NCBI GenBank assembly: GCA_019055375.1 | Contig: JAHQIW010007344.1 | Coordinates: forward strand, 186,001 to 250,000 | DNA: 64,000 bases | Reading direction: 5' to 3' | DNA from: Parelaphostrongylus tenuis | Taxonomy: Eukaryota; Nematoda; Chromadorea; Rhabditida; Metastrongylidae | In this document: positions 49,166 through 62,100 of the stretch, piece by piece | Position numbering within the stretch: position 1 is the stretch's first letter | Layout of the letters: each line of letters starts with the position of its first letter | The notes under the pieces: model-generated | The model's database searches: none | What the model was told of the DNA's origin: nothing | Seen by the model: only the letters and a program-made list of their open reading frames with translations | Program-made: the position numbers and the translations under genes

Positions 49166-50059
49166 ATAAGGGAATATTAATATAATATATAAATTAGGCA
49201 ATATTACTGATATGCTTGAGGTTTGATCGAAGGGCGAGAACTGAGTATTGGGAAATAAAGACGATGACAAAACTTCGTGTTGTTGTTCAGTGCCAGTCAT
49301 CTGATTTAGAGCTAGTATTTCCTGCACCATCTAAATGATAACATGTTTAGAACGACATTTGAAATCGCTGCCCACAACGCGATTTGCAAAACAGCGCGAA
49401 TTCCAAGTACAGCGTCTCACCAGCAGAGAAAAAGTACTTTAGCTATGTTGAAATTTGAAAACGATGAATTGCCTAGCTCCGAACGTGAATAAGAAGAAAA
49501 AAGCGAATTGTAGAGAATGTAATGTGTCAAGGATACTTCAGATGAGTATGAACACTAAAAGTTATTTCTGCCTTTCTCACACTACTTTATTCACATGAAT
49601 CATAGAAGTTGGGCGCTGCATAGAACGAAAAAGTAGTCAGCGTTATTGAATGTGCTATCGAGAATGTGAACATAAAAATATCCTGCATTACATAAGTGAA
49701 AGAAAGAATCCATTCTTCTCTATATCGATGTCGAAATTAAAGTTAGCCAAACCAACCAAATGAGCTCAGCGATGACATCGACAGAAACTAATCTTGCAGG
49801 AGACTACTATGGAATGTGAAGCACTTAACAGAAAAACGAAAGACCAAATTAGTAAATAATTCCTTCAAGCTCTTATGCAATAAATATTATTGTTTTCTTG
49901 TCCATTAACCAAATAGAACTTATTGATGATATCTGACAGCTACACTATCGGGCGGAGATATTGCGGCATACGCTTGAGCTACACAATAATTATCAAAAGA
50001 AGACGTCATACAAGTGACTGAATGGTAAATTGCAGCACTTAATTTACTTTTTTAGCACT

Positions 50060-50295
50060 TTACGTGTTCCGTCATCACGGTGCTTTTTCACTGTGCGAAT
50101 CCCAGTACTTCTAGCATTCAATTCGTTTTTCGTCTTCTTCTTGAGCGGCACAGAATACCGGTCGAGCGAGTCTCCTTGCACTTGAGGATAGCCTTGCTGT
50201 GGTGCTTCGCTGCCTGAAAGAGTTGGGGGGTGAAGTTCGGCTCCACACGCACCGAGACGAGCATCACAACCACTCGGCCGCAGCGCCCCATATCA
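50060..50295 (-). mobile_element. tRNA-derived SINE (family 2)
   Basis: The reverse complement starts GGGGCGCTGCGGCCGAGTGG, then TTGTGATGCTCGTCTCGG and GGAGCCGAACTTCACCCCCC. The distal body CCCAGTACTTCTAGCATTCA also occurs in diverged form near 5.4, 21.2, 35.1 and 51.1 kb, so truncated copies are common in this window. The A box is well kept. Confidence 0.75.
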
Positions 50296-52336
50296 CTAAA
50301 ATCATAGAATCATATCAACATTAATGATAAAAACCCATTTTTTCGTTTTCGAAGTCATTGCTTAGTCGGTCAGGCATCTTTCTCATTCCATTTTGCGTAC
50401 CTATCATTAACATTCATCTGAGCTTTGCCGGAAAAAAACCCCTGAAGAAAATCCGATTGTAAGATTAGTGAAGTTTTCGTGAATCTTTTCGTTGCTCCAC
50501 TTCATATCAAATCATTTATGGATACTAGCGGGTATTAGTACTACATCGTAATGCGTTGTTACGTCCAGTCGCTATAGGAAACGTAGCACTCCAATCAGTA
50601 CTCATACTACATCCGAACTGCTCGATTTACGAAAATACGGATTACATAACCTGAACCCAACAAACAACTAGGTTCAGTTGGCACCAATTTGTGCCCTTTA
50701 GAACACACCCGCTGGTGGATGAATGTTAACAGCCACCGAATTGGTTGAAACACGGCTGAGAGAAATTCAGATCAAGTGTCGCGAGAGAGTATGTTGCCCG
50801 GAAAGGCATAGTGCGAGTCCATGACAAAAAAGCAAGTTCCTGGTTTTGCACAAATCTCAGCGTTCTTGTGGTTATACTGATCATCGTACTCCATTGAGAA
50901 TAAAATGAGGAAGTAGATAATAATTGAAAAAGTGATATTCACGAGAGGTTTCTATAAGTCGTGTCGATTTTCCTCTTCCCAAAAGAACGAAATATTTTGT
51001 CACACAGCATCAAAAAGTCTGCACCATTACAAGCTATTTCACTGGAACTTTCAACCTCATTTACTTTATTATTTTAGACGACTCGGCATTACAATGCGAT
51101 ATGTGAGTCCCATCACTTGCATTCTATTTGTGTCCTCGCACTCATCCTCCACAAAGATTTTGGAATATCTCACGCGTTTGCTTCGGCTGCTGCTTGAGGC
51201 TGCCGTCTTTTTATGTATGTCGTAAGATACCATTCGAGACGATTCTCCTTGCAGGTAGTCGAGCTAAAGCGTTTCCAGGCGTTCAAATGATTGTCTGCAA
51301 GATAGTGTTTGGGAGCGGGTTGAATGAGTACCTTTATCACCTTGTTTCCTAATACACTTTATCACCTTTTTTCCTAGTACACTTTATCACTAATAATCGC
51401 GTTTCACCCTCACCCTTTTCTGTCTCAGTTTTGTAGATTTTGACAGCCAGTTTAGTTTGATGGCGCAATCAGAAAGCAAGGAAGTGTTCGATTTGCTCCA
51501 AAAATCTTCCAATCGATCATTGAACACCTCAGCTCTGCCTACCTCCAAGAATGTGAGGATAATCGTCTCCCAGCATTCTACGACATTTCCAAAGGCGAAA
51601 AAATTTTCAAGCAGTGGCCAATACAACACGTAATATGCTCGCAGACCTTTGAGGAGGATGAGTGTATGGAAATGAACTGAATGCAAGACATGCCGAAATC
51701 CGAACAATTATTGTGATGACGAGCCGTGTATAAAAAACACGTGATTTTTAACCTAGAATATTGATGAAACGTAAATTTGATGTTCGGCAGAGTGGAAAGC
51801 ACTGATCGCTAACAAGTCTCTGATTGCCCACTTCCATAAGAATTATGAAAAATAATTACCCCATCCATCTGATCAGAGATCAGAAATTTTACGCTCTCTT
51901 TAATAGTGTGCCGAGCTCGACAGATTTCTAAAGATTTATTACTACCAACGTAGGTCAAATATCTTTGCACATCGCCTCTTAAACCGCGCACATATCGTTG
52001 TTTCTTGCTTTATTGTATGTGCCCAGTATCCTTACTTGTCCAGATGCTTGAATCTGCCAATTTTATGCCTTTAGCTCGTTCCAGCTTTCAAATGAATCGA
52101 AAGCACTATTATTTTGGAAATCATGTGGAATCTACACATGTTAGTCCATCTCATAATTTCAGCTTGGCGAACTTTGTCACCATTGTCTCATAGACTATGT
52201 CAACTCAGTATTTTCCTTGATAGCCAGGAACGAAAAATTCACATCCTATGCAAGATCGCATACCCGATCAAACCTGTTAAAGGTTGGTGGCTGACAGCTA
52301 TGATAGAGATACTGAAGAGTGAGTGGTGGTGCGAAC

Positions 52337-52408
52337 GTACCTCGGTGGTGTAGTGGTAGCACGCGTCCCCGGTATGGATGAAACGCGGGTTCAACTCCGT
52401 TTGAGTAG
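52337..52408 (+). mobile_element. tRNA-like sequence
   Basis: CGGTGGTGTAGTGGTAGCAC resembles an A box and GCGGGTTCAACTCCG resembles a B box, at tRNA-like spacing. Acceptor and anticodon stems do not pair convincingly, so I call it a tRNA-derived repeat head or tRNA pseudogene. It abuts the family 1 SINE that starts near 52450. Confidence 0.5.
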
Positions 52409-52449
52409 CATTTTTCCTCACGACTCAATTCTCTTAGTTATCAGTGAAA

Positions 52450-52740
52450 AGAATAAAGCTCTCGGTGTTGATCAGTACCTGAAGGATGCGCCATGAATTT
52501 GTCTTCAATTTTTTGCTTCTTTTGAGGTGACTGAAAAGCATATCTGGCCTTTACCATGATTTGCAGAACCTATCAATGTAACAAGTCAGTTCTGCCCTCC
52601 TCCAAGACAAGTGTGCTCCCAATTAACCGATCCCATAGGGAAGGAAGGCTTCGTCAATCACGAGCGTCAGATTGAACAATTGAGATTGTGTGCAACGCAG
52701 ATCACCTCTAACCATTGCGCCACATACGCTTTAATATATT
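52450..52740 (-). mobile_element. tRNA-derived SINE (family 1), about 290 bp
   Basis: On the minus strand it begins GCGTATGTGGCGCAATGGTT with AGAGGTGATCTGCG. The body continues through GATCGGTTAATTGGGAGC to CATCCTTCAGGTACTGATCA and ATTCTTTTCACTG. It is colinear with 60370-60680 and 62000-62285. The B-box region has decayed. Confidence 0.75.
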
Positions 52741-52904
52741 CTTATTGCACTGTAATATTTTATTCAATGAAGACTACTACTAACAACCTAGCACTTGCTT
52801 ATCAAAGAAAATTACTAAGTCTTGAAATTTGTTCCGATATTAACAGATAGGCGGCCTTGAGAATTGTCACGTGATGTGCTGACTTTGTTAACAAATATTC
52901 TCTG

Positions 52905-53545
52905 GGTATTACACCTTTATTTCGAGTGTTTTGTTGAGATCACGCTCAAATTTCAAGAGATCCTTTCATTATTATTTGAGCCATTTTGTCATGTGGTCTG
53001 GTAAGGGCTCTTGTACGGCCCGATACACGTGTTTCGTCCTTACAGACTCATCAGTCGGGCAGAAGCCGTAGTCTTTCAATCTTTTTGTAGTCAGTTCTCT
53101 CGGGAGCCTACTTTTCCCACAGAGAGTTATCGAAGACGAACGTTTTACATTTTATGTCAAGTGAAATTTGGGCTGTACAAGAGCCCTTACCAGACTACAT
53201 GACAAGTTAGCTCAAATAGTAATGAAAGGATCTATTGAATTTTGAGCGTGGTTAAAGATATAATGTGATAAAAATACCAGCCATGGAGCAATCGAGTGTA
53301 CATCACTCTGTGTTAGGTGAAAATTTCACTTGACATAGAGTGTAAAACGTTCGTTTTCGATAACTCTCTGAATGGAGAGATGAGCTCCCGAGAGAACCGG
53401 CTATAAAAAGATCGAAACACGACAGATTCTGCTCGACTGACCAGTCTGTAAGGACGAAACACGTGTATCGGGCTGTACAAGAGCCCATACCAGACCACAT
53501 GACAAGTTGGCTCAAATGATAATGAAAGGATTCACTAGGTAATTG
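52905..53545. mobile_element. Foldback element with long inverted arms
   Basis: The left arm (about 52970-53165) and right arm (about 53325-53540) are reverse complements over roughly 180 bases with few differences. They include GAGCCA, TGTCATGTGGTCTGGTA, GGGCTCTTGTAC, CCCGATACACGTGTTTCGTC, CTTACAGACT and CGTTTTACA. A third piece, GGGCTGTACAAGAGCCCTTACC, lies in the middle near 53172. There is no coding sequence. Confidence 0.8.
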
Positions 53546-53630
53546 CTCAATAATTAATATATCATGCTCCTGACTTGAACAATACGCTAACTTAACCATT
53601 TTATGTCCACTTGTGCAAATTGGGGTACAC

Positions 53631-53645
53631 GGGGGGGGGGGGGGG
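53631..53645. repeat. Poly-G run
   Basis: A run of 15 G follows the foldback element. Confidence 0.95.
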
Positions 53646-55779
53646 AGTGATTATGATGGCCCTTCACAACAAAATTCAATACTCTTTGGTCCTTTTTAAG
53701 CCCTATTCGCATTTCGCGGAGCGAAGGGTATATTATGATTCCACTTAATCAGCTGGCCACGTTCTTATTGATTATAAAATAAAAAGTAGTTCCAATTCGA
53801 TCACTAGGCACATTGTATCTGGTTGGTCATCAAAAAGCTGAAACGCATTCGCATTCTAAGCATGCGCGGAAGCCCAGTGATCAGGTAGGCAAGACAGCTT
53901 ATCTAGCATATCTAACTATTAGGCAAAATGTTAGCAAAGTAGAAGCCAAGTAACTTTCCATGTAAACTAGGACCTTGTAACACAGCGGTACCACTAAGCA
54001 GAACGATGGCTTTGGTGCGACATCGTGGTTGCTCGTTCAAAGCCACCTATTTCCGTTGTCCTTTTCGTTTGCGACCGCAGCCAACCCGATTGTATTAGAA
54101 CTGTCAGAAAAATTTTGTAAACATTAGTTTCCCATTATTCACTTACGCATATCCATTTTAGAATCATTTGTCACCTATCAGTCTCAGATAACTGTTGCTG
54201 ACCAATGAATAACGCTCAAAGTTGTTCATTTCTCATTTTCCGCACGTCCTAAGAGGTGGTGTGGAACTCTTACTCCGTTCTTCAGAGTCATGGACAACAC
54301 TGAGCTATATGACTATGTCACGGCATGCAGAAAAAAGTGAGTTTGCCAAAATTTGGGCGCCTGACAGAGCGATATATTATTCCGGGCAAAGCTTAGGATT
54401 CAACTGCGTTGCTAGTTATTTTCGTGTGAAAAAAACAAGAAATGGTTCATTTTTGAGTCACCGTAGCCACCCTGATTCAGCAAGTTGGCTGCTTTGTCAT
54501 TATTTCATAAAAATTTTTTTATCTAAAACGTCTTACATTTGAGGAGGGGTAACAGCGTGACAATCACGAAGGCAGTTTCAACTCAAATTTGCTATAAACG
54601 GATTGCTGACGCCTACGGACTGGACGGACGCTATACTGCCCATACACAAGTGATTCGACGTTCAGATGCGGTTTTTCTTTCGAAACCAGTTCACCCCTTC
54701 CCAATCTCAGGTTCTGTAGAGAATAAGGAATGATTTCGGTGTACATAGAGATCACGCTTCAATGACACGCTCCCTTAGAAGAGCCCCTAATGATTTATAT
54801 GTAAGAGAGTGCTCCGTGCTCAGATAGTGTGTATTACGCCTGTCATCAATCAAGATATGCTGAACAAATATTCTAGACTATGGCTTGAATATACACGCTA
54901 TCAAACCGCGGTACATATTGCGTGGAGAAAGCAGGATTTCCTCTGCCGAGATTAGATCCTGAAAGTTTCAATTATGAATATGTGAAACGAAACCAGTTCC
55001 ATGTACTGTTATAATTCGATTTTCCGGTCGAGATTATTATCCGAATTGTTGAGTGAAGCGCATCAGATATCAATGGTACGATATGCAGATCAAAGTTTTT
55101 TACCTCATTCCCAGGTATGAGTTTCTATAAAAAAATCCCGGTTTTTTCCATAATTATAACCCTTTATGATAATTATAAGTGCCATATGCCTCTACTACCT
55201 TAAATGTGCGTCTGCTATGCTCCAATGGCTAAGTTTTATTACTGTCTCAGTGTATGTTGCTATAGTGTAAGTTGCTACCTGTGATAAACAACCGGGCAAA
55301 ACTTTTGGCGTCGATCCTCAAAGACTCCATGAGGCATCGCTGGAGAGGTCTGGAAGGATTTCTAGCACATACAGTAACACTCAGTGTCTTATCGGAGTTT
55401 AACCCTTTACGGACGATGATAGTCATCATGACCCTTGGATGGGCGCGCCGTTCAGGCAGTTTCGAAAATTGAAGCGTGTTCCAATAGAAATTCGGGTTAG
55501 TTAAGTTTCCAAAGGAATAATATATCAAAAGCGATGAAATATCTTTGATGAGACTCTTACATGAATAACTTTAGCAAAATTACACTTAATGCTTCCTATA
55601 ATCTTGCCTTTTTTGGAGAAAAAAGCACATCCTTGCGAATAGGAATGTATTTCCAGCTACTATTGAACATTTTCACTCCTTCTCGATGTTTTTGTAGTCA
55701 ATCGATGGCTTTGAAAATCTCTATTGACTGTGAATTGCTGAGTGAAGTGGTCCCCATAGTACGTTCTACTAATAAATAA

Positions 55780-56690
55780 AGGATAACGTTTCGAAACGGC
55801 AGTCCCTTTTTCTAATCCATAGCCGACTTTTTAGGATTATACAGTTGAATTCGATTATTATATACATTTTTGCCAAGAAATCAACTTATCATTGAGAGAA
55901 CTTTTGTAAGCGCTTTTGTAGAAAAAAAAAGCCCAACTGCCTTAAAATTCTTACTTCTGAAAACTATTTTTTGTCGTATGCAATCGCATTTCAAGGTTTG
56001 CGCCAGTGAGCCCTTCGTCTTCTCGAAAAAAAAAAAGCTATTGCACCAGATTATCAGCATTCATTCGATGCTTGTAAAATGTGAATTTGAACCGAGTATT
56101 TTTGTCCTCAAATGGCTTATTTTCTGCGCTGTAACAGTCAAAATAAATCTTTGTTTCACATTTGATTTTTTGCCGGATAAAATTTTCCTTATGAGCAATA
56201 AGGAAACATTCGCTCAAATCTCAAATATTTCAAAAATGTAGTGGATTTTTAAGAAAGCTTCTCAGAGTGCTGTGACAGTCAAGAAAAGATTGGGTTTCGC
56301 ACTCCAAAGGGAGGGGATTTCGTGACGTTGGCCTCGAATTATCGTGATTTCGGCAACATATAGATTAACTGCAAAACGTAATCTTCTTTTGTTTGGTATA
56401 GTACAATAAGGAGTTCTTTTCAAGAACAAGTTTACAAGGGAAGTCGTCGAGATCTGAGCAATAGAATTATCACAAAATCTAAGTGGATGAGCTTTGTTCA
56501 GCCAAAAATGCTTGAATGGAAGATATTACTATTTCGACTATCACAGCGCAAAAACAGGGAGCTTAAGAAATAGAATACGTCGTTCAAATTTACTTGATTT
56601 TATCTGATCGCCAAAAGTTTTCGTTATTACCAGAGTTCAAACAGGGTGGAGATAACGGAAAAGAACCGTATTCCTCCATCTATTCTCTAC
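55780..56690. repeat. Diverged block of the foldback-module family
   Basis: It contains AACGTTTCGAAACGGCAGTC on the left and GGAGATAACGGAAAAG on the right. Internal GCTGTAACAGTCAAAAT, GCTGTGACAGTCAAGAAAAG and TTTACTTGATTTTATCTGATCG match the modules of the 28.4-29.4 kb element. Boundaries are approximate. Confidence 0.4.
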
Positions 56691-57584
56691 ATATCATAGC
56701 TATGATTAAAAATTTGGACGAAATTACGCACTTATCTTAGAAATGGGAATCTGAACTGCACTAACAACGAGAGAAAAAAAAACACTGAGAATTATCGATG
56801 AAGTGGGATCGCAAATAATAAGCAGCACTGTTTTTGACAAACTATTCATTGTTTTACAATTTTCAGCCAGTATGTTCAATTTTAGAACTTTATGCAATGA
56901 AGTATATGAAAGGTGGAAGAGATTAAAGATAGATTTGATTGAACCTTGGGTACGCATGAACAAAATATTATAGAAATGCTCGATAAGGTTCTCAACATAT
57001 ACCTTCCATGAAAACTTGGTTTTTCCTTTTGAAAGTGTAGATTACAAATGAAGCAATTACATTATTACTATAAAAATTACCTTATTGAGATCTGTCCTGT
57101 CATACTTGACCATTTACTGGAACAGAATTCCATTTATTGACGAAAAAACTATAATTTTATAAGAAAACTACAACACGAGCATTACAGCGCGCGCCAGCAG
57201 CCTCTTTTTATAGCCGTCTGAACCGCCGCTAACCGAAATTCGCACCGTCCACAAAGGGCTAAGTTCACTGCTGCTATCCTTCCAGACATATCTGACACCA
57301 ATTTGCGGAGCCCAGTGCGTGAAAGCTAAACTGTCCAGGGCGCCTGATCGAATCAAAACTCTTTGAGGACCAACCCACTCTACCCACCGCCACCGCTTCA
57401 CATGCACTCTCATTGCAATAAAATTCCTCTAGGAGCGCTAATACATATAAAAATCAGCAAATCATTACTAGAAAACTGACACTATCAGAGACCATCAGCG
57501 CTCACTATGTTTACGGCTATTGTCGACCTCTTTTCAATTTCAAGCATTTTCAAACAACGTATCGATTATAAGTTGATATTCCAG

Positions 57585-57852
57585 ATGCTTTTAATGGGCG
57601 AAATCCTTCGCCAGTACAGATCTGCCATATCACCTTGTACGGTTCCACAGTCAATATCAAGTACAAATGTTCACAAAGATGGCAAAGTCACGACATCAAC
57701 AGTTCTAGATGCACAGGAGCTCTCACAAACTCTGGTTGACAATATGAACCGCGCTCTCAACTGCATCACAAACGCCAGACACTCACTCAATAGAATGGTA
57801 CTCTATCTTCTTCTCAGCTTTATTCACAATGCACACACATTTATATATATAT

Positions 57853-57891
<39 letters not shown>

Positions 57892-59003
57892 CATTTGCAA
57901 CAGTAATAAACCATATATATATATATATATTATATATATATAGACATTTGCAAGACAGTAATAAATACATTTATTGAATGAGAGTCTCGGTTTGGTTGCA
58001 AAATGAAAACTGTACTGACAATATTCTACTCTAAATGGTATTAGTTTCTAGGTAAACACCTGCAAACTTTCTCGCAACTGCAAGCAATAGCATGTCAGAA
58101 TACAAAGATACTTCTTATATGAACATGGATTTTAGGGTATTACGGAAGAATTACATCAACATGCCTTCACACTAAATGAGAAAGTTTTCATACCGAGGTC
58201 ACACGGACGTAGGATCAGAGGGTACTGTTCAATTCAATGTCGATATACGTTCTCTAATAGGCTGAACAGATCCACAAAGATGCACTGCAAAAATTTTGCC
58301 GTGGGCGAAACCTACCATGGAATCCAGGAAATTCACGATCTACTACATTGTACCCACACCCGCTAAACCGTGCTTTCAGTTCAAAATGCAACTTTATTGG
58401 GCGCATCATTGGCCCGGCAGGAATGAGCGTGAAACAGTTGGAATCAGATACCGGATGTCATATTCTGATTCGAGGAAGAGGGAGTGTAAAAGTAAGTTTT
58501 CAGCGACAAAAAGATATTTCTTTACCAATTTTTATTAAAGAATTATGACCAGTCACTCAGGACCCTCGCAAAGAGCAACGACTTCGTGGCCAACCCGGTT
58601 GGGGTCACCTTGAAGAGCCACTACACGTTCTCGTCACAGCTGTAGATTACAATAGAGCAGTGTTCGTCCTTTATTTTTTTATAACGTAAACTAATTCGCT
58701 CAAGATTGTCCAAGCCACTTTAAAAAACCGTGGTAGATACTTGGCGACAAATCTCTCTAAAGTTCCTAGTCTCCATGGTCCCTCAGTTTAGAGACACAAG
58801 ATCAAGGGTTTGATGTACTAGTATATTTCAAATAATACACTTATAGCTCATATAGGTGCCAGCAGAAACTTCGACTGGGAGTGGAAAGTGTTCGCCATCT
58901 TCTGACTCCAGCCCACGACGATTATAAGCGTTGTCAATTGATGCAGCTCGCAATAATCAACGGAACTTATCGTCAAGCTCAAGGAACAAGTACGAACGAG
59001 TAA
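57585..59003 (+). CDS. KH-domain STAR-family RNA-binding protein
   Basis: It is probably an RNA-binding regulator of splicing, stability or translation, related to the GLD-1/ASD-2/quaking group. I join 57585-57797, 58136-58221, 58380-58491, 58561-58659 and 58863-59003, about 216 residues. The maxi-KH core is clear: [54 protein letters not shown] and [13 protein letters not shown]. The last block matches the STAR-family [12 protein letters not shown] signature. The N-terminus ([16 protein letters not shown] ... [17 protein letters not shown]) does not resemble a usual Qua1 region. The ATG directly follows TTCCAG, suggesting spliced-leader trans-splicing or a missing upstream exon. The least certain junction is 58221, where the donor GTACTG was chosen by phase. 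The C-terminus could extend if the GTACGA at 58990 is used as a donor. Confidence 0.82.
57841..57952. repeat. TA microsatellite with an internal duplication
   Basis: Two TA tracts are separated by GACATTTGCAACAGTAATAAA-like units (near 57890 and 57944), so a unit with its TA run was duplicated. It lies in intron 1 of the STAR gene. Confidence 0.9.
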
Positions 59004-59023
59004 ACCCAATGACACAGACCGGG

Positions 59024-59029
59024 TTTATT
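59024..59029 (-). terminator. Poly(A) signal of eIF2B-alpha
   Basis: On the minus strand this is AATAAA, 123 bases after the eIF2B-alpha stop. Cleavage 10-20 bases further would place the transcript end right at the stop codon of the convergent STAR gene. Confidence 0.55.
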
Positions 59030-59151
59030 CAAATTTTGTTGATGAAGATTGAGTTCAAGTACTTCATGTTGTTTAAATACCCAACGGAAAACAACGGGTG
59101 ACCAGATACACATTTCTAAAGTCATGACATTGAAGGAGTTAAAACTGTAAC

Positions 59152-62100
59152 TCATGTGTACAACTTTATCAATTCTTCTCCAACTGCAGCTGGTGTGAGG
59201 ATGCCAAGATCCGTGAATAGCAGGTTGATATACTGGAATTATTACGTTTCTGACTAAAAATTCAAGACAGTGAAGTACATATGGTATTTGTTTTCACTCG
59301 GGCATTTCCATCTAGTCAAAAAAATACTGCATTTTAACTAAAACTCTCATTGATCTCCACTATGACGGTAATGATAAGGTAACATAAAGCTAGTAAATAT
59401 CATACGATTCACACAAACCTGAGGAGGAGTGTAGTCAACCAAAGGATGCTCAGTGGAGAGGTCATTGTGCTCCAAAACGGACGTACGGTACTAAACGTTG
59501 ATCGGATTACATAATTACAAGCATTTCTCTAGATCTACTATGAAATATTAATTACAAAAGACAAAGCGACCTTAAACTCTTCTGGATATCAGCCTGATTT
59601 AGTGGATATTCCTTGACGAACTTAATACTTTCAGCCATCACGAAAACCACCTTATTCATTGTTTTAGCGCAAATCGCCACATTAAGAGTTCCTATCTGAA
59701 ACACAAAGGTAAATCAATTTTCAACGAGAAACTTGAACACTATTAAGCAGTTGACAGTTTTCTAAGAATCACAAAGAAAAATACAAAATTCGATAAAGAA
59801 AATGCTTGAAAAGGGCACTTATCCATTATACGGCGACGAAAATTCGACCTCAATCTCTGGACAGAAATTTTCGTAGGATTGCTAGTATCATTCGAAAGCT
59901 TGAACCTCTGGCTATAGCCCCATTTGGGTTCCCGAAAAGCCTGTTTTGACGTTGTTACAGAAGGAAAACTCTTGTGTTTCACACACGTATTTTTCTCGCG
60001 AGACAAAGCTCTTTCTACGACTGTTAGTAATCATTCGATAGCGTAGAATTCGAGAATTCCAACACTATGCTTATTTTCTGGAAAGAGCGTTTCTCTGCAG
60101 TGTAGCGAGGAAAATAACATCGAGTTTCACACATCGGCTTGCTTGTTTACAGGTTAATTCACGGCCGAGGGGTCTGGTGGCCGCAGATTCGATGCGGCGG
60201 CCACCTACGATCGACAGGCGCATCGGAAAGGTGCGATGGTTGTTATTCCTTTAAGATATGCTTCGCCGCTTCGAAAGAAACTCCAGGTTCAACGTATGTC
60301 TCTGATACTACAACATTTTCTACTGGGTTGCGCAGCCGATGCTAACCATGATCTTACTTTAAATTCATAAAGCTAAGGATAAAGCTCTCGGCGTTGATCA
60401 ATCCCTGAGGGATGCGCCATGCATTCGACTTCAATTTTTAACTTCGTTTGAGGTGATTGAATGCATATCTGGCCTTTACAATGACTCGCGGAGGCCTCCC
60501 GCTGAACCGAGTCAGTGCTGCTTATCCTCCCAGACAAGTCTGAGACCGGTCTGGTACCAATTTACCGACCCCGGAGGGATGGATGGCTTGGTGAGCCATG
60601 AGCGCGAGATCGAACCATTGACCTCGTGTGCGACGCAGGGCACCTCTAACCACTGCGCCACATGCGCCCCTCTTTAAATTCATAGCGTCATAAAAAGGTC
60701 TTTTCATATAAACGGCTGCGTACGGCTCTAGCCAGAGATGTAAGCTCTCGAATAATTACTAACACTCCTATGAGAAGTTCTTGTACATCGAATGAGGTCG
60801 AATATTCATTTGTCACCTTGTAATGGACGGAAATCTCAAAAAGATATGACTGCAAAATCTAAACAAAACACCCACCTTGTTAATAATTCCGCCAGTTTCC
60901 ATAACGCCTTCAGCACCAACAATAACCATATCGATACGTTCCATTAAATAACTGGAAAAGTAACAAAGATTATACGGAGGCAATTTTATAATACTCCGAA
61001 ATACGAAGCCTACAATGGTCCTGACTGATGCGATTACATTGTGCGCTAGACGAGCGCGTTTGGCGCACAGGTTAATGGTGCTTGGCGACGCATATGTGGC
61101 CGATCATTGAACGGTTCGATCCCGCGCTCAAGACCCACTGAGCCTTTCCTCCCTCTAAAGTCGCTCAAATGGTGCTGGACTTTTTGAGAGGATACCAGCA
61201 CTGACTTGATCCATCGGCAGGCTTCCACGAGTCACTATGCATTCAACCACCAGAAACGATGCTAGATGAAGTCGAGCATGAAGCATCAATAGAGATCGAT
61301 CAACGTCGAAAGCTTCATCCCTTAACCCTTTTATTGTTGCAAGAAGTGCGTCTGAGGGTAACAATGCGAAAAGAAATGTGGTTAACAAATTCAAGGACGA
61401 AGTTCTCATGCACAGTAATTCATCTCTTGAGGATCGCGTGTGTGATACATCACCGCGCGTATTTGGAGGCCTTTTTCGCTAAACAGAGGTTTTTAGTAAC
61501 ACTTTTAGTACTCTTTATATAGCTCGAAAAATGGCGATTCTCACATCTTGCTTGGTTTCTGCAAAAGATTTCCTTGGTGCAATGTAACAGCGAAAGGAAT
61601 GCTAAATTTCAACTCTGGAATGCTTTCTATGCCCGACTATCGTCTAGGTTTGGCGTTTCACTGAACTTTCAATACTCATACGATCGCATAAACCTCAAAG
61701 ACTATCGAACGTGGTTGAGTTTTCACAAAGGTCTTCATAGAACGCTATAAGAGCAAAGAAATAGTGCATTTCAGTTCGACATGCACAAGTGAGTTTTAAG
61801 TACACCGACAATATTGGAGTATGTACAGAAAATCATAAGCATCAAAGTAACACAAAAATCTCGATTTTATTTAAACAGAAACAAAAAAAAGACAAAAAAG
61901 AAAATTGTGCACTTGCGAATCGTGTTTCAGTCTGGTACCCCAAAAATTGAAGAAAGATTCCTTCTAATTCATAAAGGGAAAAAAAGAATAATGTTTTCAA
62001 GGTTGACCGATCCTTGACTGATGCATAATGCAACCGACTCCAAGAATTGCTGGGTTTTGATTATGTGCATATCTACTCTTTACGATAACTCGTTGCAGCC

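Larger units (their letters stand above)
46636..57584. other. Repeat-rich intergenic region
   Basis: No conserved exon was recognised between the rabphilin stop and the STAR gene. A TATAAA-type and, further on, an AATAAA motif follow the rabphilin stop. The rest is SINE copies, a dispersed 340-bp repeat, a foldback element, a poly-G tract and the repeat-module block near 56 kb. Open frames of 60-120 codons here translate to Phe/Ser/Leu-rich sequence typical of AT-rich non-coding DNA. Confidence 0.6.

Noticed and set aside
52337..52408. Functional tRNA gene on the plus strand
   Set aside because: Only the A and B boxes fit; the acceptor and anticodon stems do not pair.
55247..55528. Open frames on both strands near a TTAACCCTTT motif
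   Set aside because: They could be part of a TTAA-type element, but no transposase motif or second end could be found nearby.
57507..57584. Upstream in-frame ATG extending the STAR protein
   Set aside because: The extension is hydrophobic and intron-like, and a clean TTCCAG acceptor lies right before the ATG at 57585.
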